This document shows, one piece after another, positions 25,303 to 33,828 of a stretch of 64,000 nt of DNA. The DNA is taken from assembly GCF_001425235.1 (NCBI RefSeq), contig NZ_LMEA01000009.1, positions 284,718-348,717 on the forward strand. The letters are read 5' to 3'. The stretch's first letter is position 1. Each line of letters begins with the position of its first letter. Source of the DNA: Devosia sp. Root413D1 (GTDB taxonomy: Bacteria > Pseudomonadota > Alphaproteobacteria > Rhizobiales > Devosiaceae). The position numbers were made by a program, and so were the translations under genes. The notes under the pieces are model-generated. The model was given only the letters and a program-made list of their open reading frames with translations, ran no database searches and was not told the origin of the DNA.

Positions 25303-26720
25303 GGTGTCACCATCTGTAGCGGCAGGTTGAGGGCGATCGAGGCGGCCCGCAGGCCTTCGGCGTGGTGGCCGTAGCCCAGGACGCCATGATGGGTCGGGCC
25401 GGGGCGGCTCCATTCGTTGACGAAGCGGCGCAGCCCCTGCGGGAAGCGGACCCGGGCGTTGGTGTCGCCCAGCTGCAGCGTCGGGCCCGGGACGATCTCT
25501 CCCTCCGCCGCCACCAGCTGGAAATCCCCATCGGCCCCCTGCGTCATCGACAACAGGGTAACGGGGCCCGGGCCGGGAAAGAACTGCGTCAGGTAGCCCT
25601 TGCCGGATTTGCCGTGGAACACCTCGGACATGGCGAGGCGCGCCGGCTCGCGTGAGATCGCCGGATCGCCGGCGCCGCTATGGCCGATGATCACCACATC
25701 GTCGTCGAAATCCATCGAGTAGAGCTCGGCGAGGGTGGCGCTGCCGCCGAGGGTTTTGAGCAGCAGCATGGCCACGGCCACCTTGATGTCGGCCTCGACC
25801 GGGCAAGCGATGCCCGCCGCGTTCAATACCGACAAGGCAGGATTGAGCGCGGCCAGCAGCTCGGCGTGCCGGCCCTGCACCGGGCCGTCATAATGGCTGG
25901 AGATGGCGCAGAGATTGTGCCGCGCGACGAAGCGCTGCACGGCGGCCGTGACGGTGCCGGCTGCCGCGAACTCGGCCTCGGTCAGCGAACCCGAGGCCGG
26001 AAAGATCCGGCGCAGTTCGGCGACCCCGGCGGCCTGCTCGGCAGGCGTTACCGCGTCCATTTCAGCTACCAGCTCGTCCCAGTGCCGGTGGTCGACGAAG
26101 CTGCCCAGCTGCTTGAACAGGTGGGTCTCGTCGATGTTCAGGTCCATCATGCCGGCAAACGGCCGCCCCAGCAGGCCGATCGACTGGGTGCGCAAGCGGC
26201 GGCAGAGCGTCGCCAGCCTGCACCAGGTGGCGAGGCTGTCTGCCAGTTCCAGGTCATTGTCGAGGTGGCCGGTGAGCACGTCGAAGCGCTTGCCGAGGCG
26301 GATCAGCACATTGGTCATTTCCGGCAATGACGAGGGGGTCACCCCGCTCGCCAGCCAGTCGCCGATGCCGGTGACCCGGGCCATGTCGAGCTTGCGCTGC
26401 GGCTGGACGTTCAGCAGCACCACCGGCACATCCAGCGCCCGGATCGCCGGCAGCAAGGTTTCGGAATTCGCATAGGTGGCGAGCTGGACGAACACCAGGT
26501 CGACATCCTCACGCTGAAACGTGTCGCCGGCGATGCGTGCCGACGCGGCTTTGTCGACGAGGCCCGCCTCGACCAGTTGGCCATGCGGCGAGACCAGCGC
26601 GCAGAGGCGCCGGTGCGCGTCCAGCACCGCATCCTTCATCCCGGCGAACTGGCTCCAGTAGCTCCCCAGCCCAACCGCCATGGTGCCGATCCTCGGCCGC
26701 GGCGCTGCGTCGTCGGTCAT
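25299..26720 (-). CDS. L-fucose/L-arabinose isomerase family protein
   Basis: 473 residues beginning PRIGTMAVGLGSYWSQFAGM. Features that place it in the FucI/AraA superfamily are an N-terminal alpha/beta region with LVFVQLATYANSETLLPAIR, GLLGRPFAGMMDLNIDE in the middle and a C-terminal beta domain with GHSGAGDPA and HHGVLGYGHHAEGL. Members interconvert aldoses and ketoses with a divalent metal, but this 'isomerase-like' branch is largely uncharacterised and I cannot confirm the metal ligands. With the SDR, rhamnonate dehydratase and sugar importer facing it, a role in L-rhamnose, L-fucose or similar deoxysugar use is likely. It is the first gene of a two-gene minus-strand operon with the GntR gene. 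Confidence 0.75.
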   Translation of the reverse strand: MTDDAAPRPRIGTMAVGLGSYWSQFAGMKDAVLDAHRRLCALVSPHGQLVEAGLVDKAASARIAGDTFQREDVDLVFVQLATYANSETLLPAIRALDVPVVLLNVQPQRKLDMARVTGIGDWLASGVTPSSLPEMTNVLIRLGKRFDVLTGHLDNDLELADSLATWCRLATLCRRLRTQSIGLLGRPFAGMMDLNIDETHLFKQLGSFVDHRHWDELVAEMDAVTPAEQAAGVAELRRIFPASGSLTEAEFAAAGTVTAAVQRFVARHNLCAISSHYDGPVQGRHAELLAALNPALSVLNAAGIACPVEADIKVAVAMLLLKTLGGSATLAELYSMDFDDDVVIIGHSGAGDPAISREPARLAMSEVFHGKSGKGYLTQFFPGPGPVTLLSMTQGADGDFQLVAAEGEIVPGPTLQLGDTNARVRFPQGLRRFVNEWSRPGPTHHGVLGYGHHAEGLRAASIALNLPLQMVTP

Positions 26721-26802
26721 CCGTCTCTCCCGTCGTTTCAGCCTTACAGCGCGCCCCAGCCCGGGGCAATCACTTGAATGCTTCGCAAGCTAGCAACAAA
26801 GC

Positions 26803-26819
26803 AACTTGACTTACAAGTT
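26803..26819. promoter_or_regulatory. Candidate GntR operator in a divergent promoter region
   Basis: AACTTG-ACTTA-CAAGTT is a perfect 6-bp inverted repeat around a 5-bp centre, containing TTG-N5-CAA. It sits between the divergent isomerase gene (start 26720) and SDR gene (start 26853). FCD-type GntR proteins bind short palindromes of this size, and one such regulator is encoded in the left-hand operon. Assignment is by position and symmetry only. Confidence 0.55.
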
Positions 26820-26852
26820 TCCATGTTGATGAATATGGCCAGGAGGACGGGC

Positions 26853-27623
26853 ATGCTGCTTGAGGGGAAAGTCGTGGTGGTGACGGGCGGTTCGCGGGGC
26901 ATTGGCGCCGCGATTGCCGCCCTGGCCGGCCGCCATGGCGCCAACGTCGCCATCAACTGCGCGCCGGGTGCAGACGAGGCGCGGGCTGCCGATCAGGTGG
27001 TGGCGCTGGTCGAGGCCGCCGGCCGCCGGGCCATCGTTGTCGAAGGCGATATCGCGCTGCCCGACACCTCGACCACGCTGATCGAGCGCACCGTGGCGGC
27101 CTTCGGCGGCGTCGACGTGCTGGCCAGCAATGCCGGCATCTGCCCGTTTCACAGCTTCCTCGACCTGCCGCCGGCGCTGCTCGAGCGCACCATGGCGGTT
27201 AACCTCCATGGCGCGTTCTACGTGGTGCAGGCGGCGGCGCGGCAGATGCGGGCGCAGGGCAGGGGCGGCGCGATTGTCGCGACCAGCTCGATCAGTGCGC
27301 TGGTCGGCGGCGCCACCCAGACGCACTACACCCCGACCAAGGCCGGGGTGCACTCGCTGATGCAATCCGCCGCGGTTGCCCTCGGAGCCTTCGGCGTGCG
27401 CTGCAATTCGGTGCTGCCGGGCGCCATCCTGACCGATCTCAACCGCGCCGATCTCGAAGCCGACGACAAGCGGGCGGCGTTCGAAAAACGCATCCCGCTC
27501 GGCCGCCTCGGCCGCCCCGACGACGTCGCCGAGTGCGTGGTGTTTCTCGCCTCCGACATGGCGCGCTACGTCACCGGCGCCGCGCTGCTGGTCGACGGCG
27601 GCATGTTCGTGAACCTGCAATGA
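26853..27623 (+). CDS. Short-chain dehydrogenase/reductase (SDR), probable sugar dehydrogenase
   Basis: 256 residues. ATG 26853 has a perfect AGGAGG (26841-26846) six bases upstream, which settles the start against several in-frame ATGs before it. Classical SDR motifs are present: VTGGSRGIGAAIA (TGxxxGxG), ASNAGICPF (NNAG equivalent) and SSIS...YTPTKAGV (Ser, YxxxK). RLGRPDDVAECVVFLASDMA and GAALLVDGGM complete the FabG-like C-terminus. Followed by L-rhamnonate dehydratase, it may be an L-rhamnose (or L-fucose) 1-dehydrogenase or a keto-deoxysugar-acid dehydrogenase of a non-phosphorylative pathway. The name of the substrate is inference. Confidence 0.85.
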   Translation: MLLEGKVVVVTGGSRGIGAAIAALAGRHGANVAINCAPGADEARAADQVVALVEAAGRRAIVVEGDIALPDTSTTLIERTVAAFGGVDVLASNAGICPFHSFLDLPPALLERTMAVNLHGAFYVVQAAARQMRAQGRGGAIVATSSISALVGGATQTHYTPTKAGVHSLMQSAAVALGAFGVRCNSVLPGAILTDLNRADLEADDKRAAFEKRIPLGRLGRPDDVAECVVFLASDMARYVTGAALLVDGGMFVNLQ

Positions 27624-27675
27624 CCTTCTCGTCGGCGGCTCGCTGGCCGGCGCACAATCGAATGAGGACCAGACA

Positions 27676-28851
27676 ATGACCGCGCCCAAGATCGTGGCGA
27701 TTCGCACCTACCTGCTCGATGGCGCCGGCGGCGGTGATTATTTCCGTCAGGAGGGCGGTCACTGGCTGATCGACAGCGTCATCGCCAACCCGATGTCCGG
27801 CTATCCGGAATATCGCAAGACCCGCACCAGCTGGGGCATCGGCGTCATGGGCTCGATCGTCGTCGAGGTCGAAACCGCGGATGGCCAGGTCGGCCGCGGC
27901 ACCGGCTTCGGCGGCCCGCCCGCCTGCTGGCTGATCAACCACCATTTCGGCCGCTTCCTCAGGGGCGCCGACCCGCGCGACATCAACCGCATCTGGGACC
28001 AGATGTTCCGCGCCTCGATGCCCTATGGCCGCAAGGGCATCGCGCTGGCGACGATCAGCGTCGTCGACCTGGCACTATGGGATTTGTTGGGGAAGCTCCG
28101 CGGCGAGCCGGTCTACAAGCTGATCGGCGGGCGCACCAAGGAGGCGGTGGAGCTCTACTGCACCGGCCCGCGGCCCGACGCCGCGCAGAAACTCGGCTTC
28201 TTCGGCGGCAAGGTGCCGATCCCCTACGGTCCGGCGAGCGGCCGGGAGGGCCTGCGCGCCAATATCGAGTTCCTGACCCGCCATCGCGCGGCCATCGGCC
28301 CGGATTTCCCGCTGATGGTCGATTGCTACATGGCGTTCGACGTGCCCTACGCGATCGAGATCGCCGAGGCCGCTGCGCATCTCAACATCCACTGGTGGGA
28401 AGAGGTCCTGCACCCCGACGATTTCGATGGTTTTGCACTGCTGAAGCGCGCCCACCCCAAGCTCCGCTGGACCACCGGCGAGCACGAGTACTCGCGCTAC
28501 GGCTTCCGCAAGCTGATCGAGCAGCGCAATGTCGATATCCTGCAGCCCGACGTGATGTGGGTCGGCGGGCTCACCGAACTGCTGCGGATTTCGGCGCATG
28601 CGGCGGCTTACGACCTGCCGGTGGTGCCGCATGGCAGCGGACCCTACAGCTACCACTACGTGCTGTCGCAGACCAACGCGCCGTTCAGCGAATATGTCGC
28701 CAACAGCCCCGACGGCACCGCCGTGCTGCCCAGCTTCGGCGCGCTGTTCACCAATGAACCCGTGCCTGAGAACGGACGTGTCGACGTTACCGACACGCCG
28801 GGTTTCGGGCTCGAGCTGAACCCCTCGGCGAAACTGGTCGAGGCCGCCTGA
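27676..28851 (+). CDS. rhmD: L-rhamnonate dehydratase-like enolase superfamily enzyme
   Basis: 391 residues, against about 400 for E. coli RhmD. The N-terminal cap (GGGDYFRQEGGHWLID, then NPMSGYPEYRKTRTSWG) is a signature of rhamnonate dehydratases. The barrel domain has ISVVDLALWDLLGKLRGEPVY, LMVDCYMAFDVPYAIE (metal Asp), WWEEVLHP (metal Glu), TTGEHEYSRYG (metal Glu), MQPD-like LQPDVMWVGGLTEL and VVPHGSGPYSYH (catalytic His). It dehydrates L-rhamnonate to 2-keto-3-deoxy-L-rhamnonate; close relatives also accept L-lyxonate or L-mannonate. It lies 52 bases after the SDR gene and upstream of a sugar importer. No lactonase or KDR aldolase is in the cluster, so the pathway must be completed elsewhere. 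Confidence 0.88.
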   Translation: MTAPKIVAIRTYLLDGAGGGDYFRQEGGHWLIDSVIANPMSGYPEYRKTRTSWGIGVMGSIVVEVETADGQVGRGTGFGGPPACWLINHHFGRFLRGADPRDINRIWDQMFRASMPYGRKGIALATISVVDLALWDLLGKLRGEPVYKLIGGRTKEAVELYCTGPRPDAAQKLGFFGGKVPIPYGPASGREGLRANIEFLTRHRAAIGPDFPLMVDCYMAFDVPYAIEIAEAAAHLNIHWWEEVLHPDDFDGFALLKRAHPKLRWTTGEHEYSRYGFRKLIEQRNVDILQPDVMWVGGLTELLRISAHAAAYDLPVVPHGSGPYSYHYVLSQTNAPFSEYVANSPDGTAVLPSFGALFTNEPVPENGRVDVTDTPGFGLELNPSAKLVEAA

Positions 28852-28860
28852 AGCAGAACG

Positions 28861-28875
28861 GCCCGCCAAGCGGGC
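28861..28875 (+). other. Small intercistronic hairpin before the solute-binding protein gene
   Basis: GCCCGC-CAA-GCGGGC is a perfect 6-bp stem with a 3-base loop, 9 bases after the dehydratase stop and just before the AAGGGAGAG ribosome site of the next gene. No U tract follows, so RNA processing or stability is more likely than termination. Confidence 0.5.
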
Positions 28876-28895
28876 ACATAAAGGGAGAGAGAAAC

Positions 28896-30167
28896 GTGAT
28901 TCAGAGACGCAATCTGCTGACCGCCGTCGCCGCCGGCCTCACCTTGCTGGCGCTCGCTCCGGCGATGGGACAGGACAAGCCCTTCGCCGGGGTCGAGCTG
29001 AAGGTCGCCATGATCGACGAGCCGCGCGAATGGGCGTTCCGCGACCGGCTGGCCGAGTTCGAGGCGTTGACCGGCATCAAGGTGACCATCGATACCTATG
29101 GCTTCGATGGCCTGTTCAACAAGATCCTCACCGCCTCGGCCGGCAAGACCGGCGAATACGACGTGGTGCAGATGCACGTGCCGGATATGGCTTTGTTCGA
29201 CGAAAAGGGCTTCATGGTCGATCTCACCGACTGGGTGAAGCGCGACGCCGCCGAGATGGAACTGGACGATATCCACCCCTCCATCCAGGACTCCCACATG
29301 ATGTACAAGGGGCGCTACTACGGCGTGCCGACCCATGTGGGCGGTATGAACTTCTACTACCGCAAGGATATCTTCGAGGCCGAGGGCTATGCCGTTCCCA
29401 CCACCTGGGACGAGGTGCTGGCGATCGCCAAGGCGGTCGACGAGAAGCACGGGCCGGAGATGCGCGGCCTGGTGCTGATGGGCAAGGCCGACATCCAGGG
29501 CGCCTCGACGTTCCAGAACATCTGGGGCGCCTATGGCGGCAACTACTTCGACGACGCCGGCAAGCCGACGCTCAACACCGAAGCCGGCCTCGCCGCCATG
29601 AATATGCTGAAGGCGCTATCCGCACATGCCGTGGAGGGCTCGCCGTCCTACAGCTTCGACGAGGCGCAGACCGCGTTCAAGCAGGGCCAGGCCGCCATGA
29701 CGCTATTCTGGGACTCGGGCGACAACTTCTTCGGCGATGCGGCCAATTCGCAGATCGTCGGCAAGTGGGCGATTGCGCCGATGCCGGGCGGCCGCGCCAC
29801 CAATGGCGGCTGGTCGGTGCAGGTGTCGCGCGACTCGAAGAACCCGGAAGCGGCGTTCGCGTTCCTCAAGTGGATCGTCTCGCCTGACATGGAGCGGGCG
29901 CTGGTGCCGCTGACGCCGTCGATCCGCACCTCGATTCTCTCCGATCCGGCCAATGACAAGTACCCGGCCTATAAGGGCTTCCTCGCCCTGGTCGAAGGCC
30001 AGCCGTTCAACTTCCCCAAGGTCACGCCGAACCTGCAGATCCTCCAGGAACTGGCCGATGCGCAGAACGCCGTGATGACCGGCCAGGCCACACCGGAGGC
30101 GGCGCTGGCGCAGCTGCAGTCCGACGTCGAAGCCATCGCCGTCCGCTTCGGCATCTGGCAGCCTTGA
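28896..30167 (+). CDS. ABC sugar importer, extracellular solute-binding protein (family 1)
   Basis: 423 residues from GTG 28896 with GGGAGAG upstream. A Sec signal peptide (LLTAVAAGLTLLALAPAMGQ) is cut near residue 25. The mature part has the family-1 SBP pattern: GIKVTIDTYGFDGLFNKILT, GEYDVVQMHVPDMALFDEKG, YKGRYYGVPTHVGGMNFYYR, FEAEGYAVPTTWDE and the later GKWAIAPMPGG. It binds a sugar in the periplasm and hands it to the permeases encoded next. The substrate is probably the deoxysugar whose catabolic genes precede it. A strong hairpin follows the gene, a common way to keep SBP mRNA more abundant than permease mRNA. Confidence 0.92.
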   Translation: MIQRRNLLTAVAAGLTLLALAPAMGQDKPFAGVELKVAMIDEPREWAFRDRLAEFEALTGIKVTIDTYGFDGLFNKILTASAGKTGEYDVVQMHVPDMALFDEKGFMVDLTDWVKRDAAEMELDDIHPSIQDSHMMYKGRYYGVPTHVGGMNFYYRKDIFEAEGYAVPTTWDEVLAIAKAVDEKHGPEMRGLVLMGKADIQGASTFQNIWGAYGGNYFDDAGKPTLNTEAGLAAMNMLKALSAHAVEGSPSYSFDEAQTAFKQGQAAMTLFWDSGDNFFGDAANSQIVGKWAIAPMPGGRATNGGWSVQVSRDSKNPEAAFAFLKWIVSPDMERALVPLTPSIRTSILSDPANDKYPAYKGFLALVEGQPFNFPKVTPNLQILQELADAQNAVMTGQATPEAALAQLQSDVEAIAVRFGIWQP

Positions 30168-30191
30168 GCCTCACTGCTCTCCGCCACCATC

Positions 30192-30217
30192 GAACCAGGG
30201 GCACCGGCCCCTGGTTC
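30192..30217 (+). other. Intercistronic stem-loop between SBP and permease genes
   Basis: GAACCAGGGGC-ACCG-GCCCCTGGTTC is a perfect 11-bp stem with a 4-base loop in the 69-base gap after the solute-binding protein gene. There is no run of U. It resembles the malE-malF type of RNA-stabilising or attenuating hairpin that sets SBP above permease expression. The same arrangement recurs at 51580-51611. Confidence 0.7.
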
Positions 30218-30236
30218 ATCGCAGAAATGAGGCCGC

Positions 30237-31106
30237 ATGCGCGCTAGTCTTTGGTCCCGGCTGTTCCCCTATCTGCTGCTCATGCCGGCAATGGCGATCC
30301 TTCTCGCCATGGTGGTCTATCCGCTGCTCTTCTCGCTCACGACCAGCTTCACCGACTACAACCTGATCATGCTCGACGGCGTGTGGGTGGGGTTCAAGAA
30401 CTACCTGACGGCGTTCGGCGACCCGGCCTTCCGCGACAGCGCGCTCTTCACCTTCATCTTCGCCTTCACCTCCACCGGCACGCAGCTGGTGCTTGGTTTC
30501 GTCACGGCCCTGTGCCTTGCCCGGGTGGTCTATGCGCGCGGCCCGCTGACTATCCTCCTGATGTTCCCGATGATGGTAACGCCGGTGGTCGTCGGCATCC
30601 TGTGGCTGCTGATGTTCCAGCCGGACTACTCGGTGGTTAATGGCCTGCTTGCGAAGCTAGGGATCGCCGGGCCGATCTGGCTGCAGCATCCGTTGACGGC
30701 GCGGCTCGCGGTCATCGTCGCCGACGTCTGGCAGTGGACGCCGTTCTTCACCATCATCCTGTTGGCCGGCATCCTGAACCTGCCCAAGGAGGTCATGGAA
30801 GCCGGCGAGATCGACGGCGCAACGCCACTGCAGAGCCTCGCCAGGCTGGCCATCCCGATGCTGATGCCGCTCATCCTGATCACCACGCTGATCCGGCTGA
30901 TCGACTCGTTCAAGACCTTCGACTCGATCTTCGTGATGACCAATGGCGGTCCCTCGGCCTCGACCGAGGTGGTCTCGCTCTACATCTACCGCAAGGGACT
31001 TCCCTATATGGAAATGGGCTACGCCTCGGCGCTGAGCTACCTGTTCGTCATCGTCCTGACGGTGATCGCCGCATTGCTGATCCGCCAACTCAGCCGCAAG
31101 GCGTGA
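30237..31106 (+). CDS. Sugar ABC transporter permease (MalF/UgpA-like)
   Basis: 289 residues with six membrane segments and the binding-protein-dependent permease EAA loop EAGEIDGATPLQSLARLAIP (about residues 185-204), which docks on the ATPase. The N-terminus LFPYLLLMPAMAILLAMVVYP and TTSFTDYNL are typical of the first-permease class of CUT1 systems. It forms the inner-membrane channel with the product of the next gene, which starts a few bases downstream. ATG 30237 is supported by GAAATGAGG upstream and family alignment. Confidence 0.92.
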   Translation: MRASLWSRLFPYLLLMPAMAILLAMVVYPLLFSLTTSFTDYNLIMLDGVWVGFKNYLTAFGDPAFRDSALFTFIFAFTSTGTQLVLGFVTALCLARVVYARGPLTILLMFPMMVTPVVVGILWLLMFQPDYSVVNGLLAKLGIAGPIWLQHPLTARLAVIVADVWQWTPFFTIILLAGILNLPKEVMEAGEIDGATPLQSLARLAIPMLMPLILITTLIRLIDSFKTFDSIFVMTNGGPSASTEVVSLYIYRKGLPYMEMGYASALSYLFVIVLTVIAALLIRQLSRKA

Positions 31107-31113
31107 GGCGGTG

Positions 31114-31965
31114 ATGAGTGCATCCCCATCCACCCGCCCGCTGCATCCCGGCCAGCGCGTCGCCGTCGGCGGCATCCTTGTGCTGATGACGCTGTTCGCC
31201 GGCTTCCCGCTGCTCTGGGTGCTGCTGACCAGTCTGAAGCCGAACAACGCGATCCTCTCCAAGGACCCGATCTTTCTGTTCCAGCCGACGCTGGAGCACT
31301 GGGAGCGCGTGCTGTTCACCTCCGACTTCCTGAAGTTCTACCTGAACAGCCTGATCATTGCCGCCGCCACCGTCGCTATCGTCATGGTGGTGGCGACCCT
31401 CGCCGCCTACGCCCTGGCGCGCTACCCGATGCGGGCCAGTAAGGACATTTCGTTCTTCATCATCAGCCAGCGCATGATGCCGCCCGTCGCGGTGGTGCTG
31501 CCGATCTTCCTCATCGCTTCCAGCATCGGCATGCTCGACCGGCTCGAGACGCTGATCGCCATCAACGTGGCTTTCAACATCCCGCTCTCGATCTGGATGA
31601 TCCGCGGCTTCATCGAGGGCACCTCGCGCGAGATCGAGGAAGCCGCCGTCATGGATGGTGCCAGCTGGCTCGGCGCATTCTGGCGGGTGACCGTGCCGCA
31701 GATCTGGCCCGGCCTGCTGAGCACGGCGCTGTTCGTCTACATCTACACCGTCAACGAGTTCCTCTTCGCCTCGATCCTCTCGGGTACCAATGCCCGGCCG
31801 GTTTCGGCCGCCGTTGCACTGTTCCTCCCCACCGGGGTGCGCGGCACCTTGTTCGGCGAAGCCGCGGTGGCGGCCATCCTCATCATGCTGCCCGGCATTA
31901 TCTTCGCCGCGCTCATGCAACGTCATCTGGTCGCCGGGGTCTCCCTGGGCGCAGTCAAAGGCTAA
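31114..31965 (+). CDS. Sugar ABC transporter permease (MalG/UgpE-like)
   Basis: 283 residues (ATG 31114; GTG 31111 is also possible). Six membrane segments, WVLLTSLKPNNAILSKDPIF near the N-terminus and the EAA loop EEAAVMDGASWLGAFWRVTVP define the second permease of CUT1 importers. The C-terminus RHLVAGVSLGAVKG is the usual 'FVrGlt.GavKG' ending. It pairs with the preceding permease. The ATPase gene follows after eight bases, so SBP-permease-permease-ATPase form one complete importer here. Confidence 0.93.
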   Translation: MSASPSTRPLHPGQRVAVGGILVLMTLFAGFPLLWVLLTSLKPNNAILSKDPIFLFQPTLEHWERVLFTSDFLKFYLNSLIIAAATVAIVMVVATLAAYALARYPMRASKDISFFIISQRMMPPVAVVLPIFLIASSIGMLDRLETLIAINVAFNIPLSIWMIRGFIEGTSREIEEAAVMDGASWLGAFWRVTVPQIWPGLLSTALFVYIYTVNEFLFASILSGTNARPVSAAVALFLPTGVRGTLFGEAAVAAILIMLPGIIFAALMQRHLVAGVSLGAVKG

Positions 31966-31973
31966 GTCGTTCC

Positions 31974-32996
31974 ATGTCGGCAATCTCCATCCGGTCCCTG
32001 CACAAGACCTACGGCAACGTCGAAGTGCTCAAAGGCATCGATCTCGATGTCGCCGACGGCGAGTTCGTGGTGTTTGTCGGGCGCTCGGGCTGCGGCAAGT
32101 CCACGCTGCTGCGCTGCATTGCCGGGCTGGAGACCATCTCCGACGGTTCCATCTCGATCGGCGGCGAGGAGGTAACCCGCAGGCCGCCCTCGAAGCGCGG
32201 CATCGCCATGGTGTTCCAGTCCTACGCGCTCTATCCGCATCTGACGGTCCGCGACAATCTCGGCTTCAGCCTCAACCTGGCGCGCCAGCCCAAGGCACAG
32301 ATCGCCCAGCGCGTCGCCCGTGTCGCCGGGATCCTGAGGATCGAGGATCTGCTCGATCGGCGCCCGGCCCAGCTCTCCGGCGGGCAGCGCCAGCGCGTCG
32401 CCATCGGCCGCGCCATCGTGCGCGAACCCGAGGCGTTCCTGTTCGATGAACCGCTGAGCAACCTCGATGCGGACCTGCGCGTACAGATGCGCCACGAGCT
32501 GATGCAGCTGCACGAGGAACTCTCGGCCACCATGATCTACGTGACGCACGACCAAGTCGAGGCGATGACCATGGCCGACAAGATCGTCGTGCTCAACGCC
32601 GGCCGCATCGAGCAGGTGGGCACGCCGCTCGAGCTCTATTCGAGGCCGCGCAACCTGTTCGTCGCGACCTTCATCGGCTCGCCGCGCATGAACATCGTGA
32701 CCGCGTCGGCAGCGCGCCAGGCCGGCCTTTCGGTCGGCGCTGCGGCCGAACGGATCGGCATCCGGCCCGAGCACATCGCCATTGGTCCCGCCGGCAGCGG
32801 CCAGTTCAACGGAACGGTCGGGCTGACCGAGCATCTGGGCGCCGACAGCTACTACTTCGTCGAGCTGGACGACGGCACCAGGGTGAATGTCCGCCGCTCG
32901 GACAACGTCATGCTCAGCCGCGGCGAGCGTGTGGGTCTTGCGCCAAATCCCGGCTACCTGCACCAGTTCGCCGCCGACGGCGCACGGCTGGACTAG
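31974..32996 (+). CDS. Sugar ABC transporter ATP-binding protein (UgpC/MsmK/MalK-like)
   Basis: 340 residues. Walker A GRSGCGKST (about 37-45), Q-loop FQSYALYPHLTV, signature LSGGQRQRVAIGRAI (about 134-148), Walker B AFLFDEPLSNLD and the His switch YVTHDQVEAMT are all intact. A C-terminal regulatory TOBE-like domain follows (IGIRPEHIAIG, LGADSYYFVEL). Such ATPases energise CUT1 importers, and one ATPase often serves several permease pairs. This matters here because the second importer in the window (50226-53385) has no ATPase gene. The gene closes the deoxysugar operon. Confidence 0.94.
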   Translation: MSAISIRSLHKTYGNVEVLKGIDLDVADGEFVVFVGRSGCGKSTLLRCIAGLETISDGSISIGGEEVTRRPPSKRGIAMVFQSYALYPHLTVRDNLGFSLNLARQPKAQIAQRVARVAGILRIEDLLDRRPAQLSGGQRQRVAIGRAIVREPEAFLFDEPLSNLDADLRVQMRHELMQLHEELSATMIYVTHDQVEAMTMADKIVVLNAGRIEQVGTPLELYSRPRNLFVATFIGSPRMNIVTASAARQAGLSVGAAAERIGIRPEHIAIGPAGSGQFNGTVGLTEHLGADSYYFVELDDGTRVNVRRSDNVMLSRGERVGLAPNPGYLHQFAADGARLD

Positions 32997-33030
32997 CCAT
33001 TCAATTGCCCAACCAAAACAGGAGGCATCT

Positions 33031-33828
33031 ATGCAGCGACGTGAATTGACCCGGGTTTTTGTGCTCGGCGGAGCTGTCGTCGTGGGTCTGGCCTTCGCCG
33101 GCCCGGCGGCGGCCTGTTCGGACCTGCCCAATATCTGCGCGATGAATGCACAGCACCACCAGAGCATGGTGGATATCTCGGCGAGCTACGCCTATGGCGA
33201 CTACTACGGCGAAGAAGAATATTACGGCGACGACTACTACGACAGCGGCTATTACAGCGGCGACATCGACTATTCGGCCTATGCCGAGGACCCCGGCCGC
33301 TCGCTGAGCAACGAGGCAGCGAGCTTTGCCAGCGCGGTGAGTGCACAACAGGCAGCGCTCGACGAAAAGCTGAAGGATCCGGGGTTCCGCAAGGCTTATG
33401 AGCGCTACAGCAATGGCGGCTGGGACTACTTCCAGGACAATGCCGGGGCGGCGCCGGGCGAGTACTGCGCTGCCTTCTACTGGAAGGGCGATGGCATGGT
33501 CCGGCTGTCGGGGCCGGGCGGGGATTATCAGGGCGCCCTGATCACATTCTGGGGCCCGAACATTCCGACGCCGTCGGAGGTAAAGACCATCAGCGTGACA
33601 CTGGATCAGGCCGATGGCGCGCCGCAGAAGGTCAAGGCCTTCAACTACCATCTGGCCGGGGATGCCTGGGGCGCTATCGCGCTCGCCGTCCCCTCGATTG
33701 AAGCAGCACTGGAGGGGATGGAGGATCAGCAGAGCTTCAAGCTGCTGATCGGCAGCAAGACCGTCGCCGAGGTCGAGTGGCAGGGCGGCCTCAAGGCCAA
33801 GAGCAAACTGCAAAGCTGCCTCGGCTGA
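33031..33828 (+). CDS. Secreted hypothetical protein with a Tyr/Gly/Asp-rich stretch
   Basis: 265 residues. ATG 33031 is preceded by AGGAGG (33019-33025 region). A signal peptide (VFVLGGAVVVGLAFAGPAAA) ends before CSDLPNIC. Residues about 50-95 are packed with Tyr, Asp, Glu and Gly (AYGDYYGEEEYYGDDYYDSG). The rest looks globular, with KAYERYSNGGWDYFQDN and EYCAAFYWKGDGMVRLSGPG. Three or four cysteines could form periplasmic disulphides. I do not recognise the family. Its stop codon overlaps the next start by one base, so the two secreted proteins are made together. There is no terminator after the ABC ATPase gene, so read-through from that operon is possible. Confidence 0.7.
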   Translation: MQRRELTRVFVLGGAVVVGLAFAGPAAACSDLPNICAMNAQHHQSMVDISASYAYGDYYGEEEYYGDDYYDSGYYSGDIDYSAYAEDPGRSLSNEAASFASAVSAQQAALDEKLKDPGFRKAYERYSNGGWDYFQDNAGAAPGEYCAAFYWKGDGMVRLSGPGGDYQGALITFWGPNIPTPSEVKTISVTLDQADGAPQKVKAFNYHLAGDAWGAIALAVPSIEAALEGMEDQQSFKLLIGSKTVAEVEWQGGLKAKSKLQSCLG

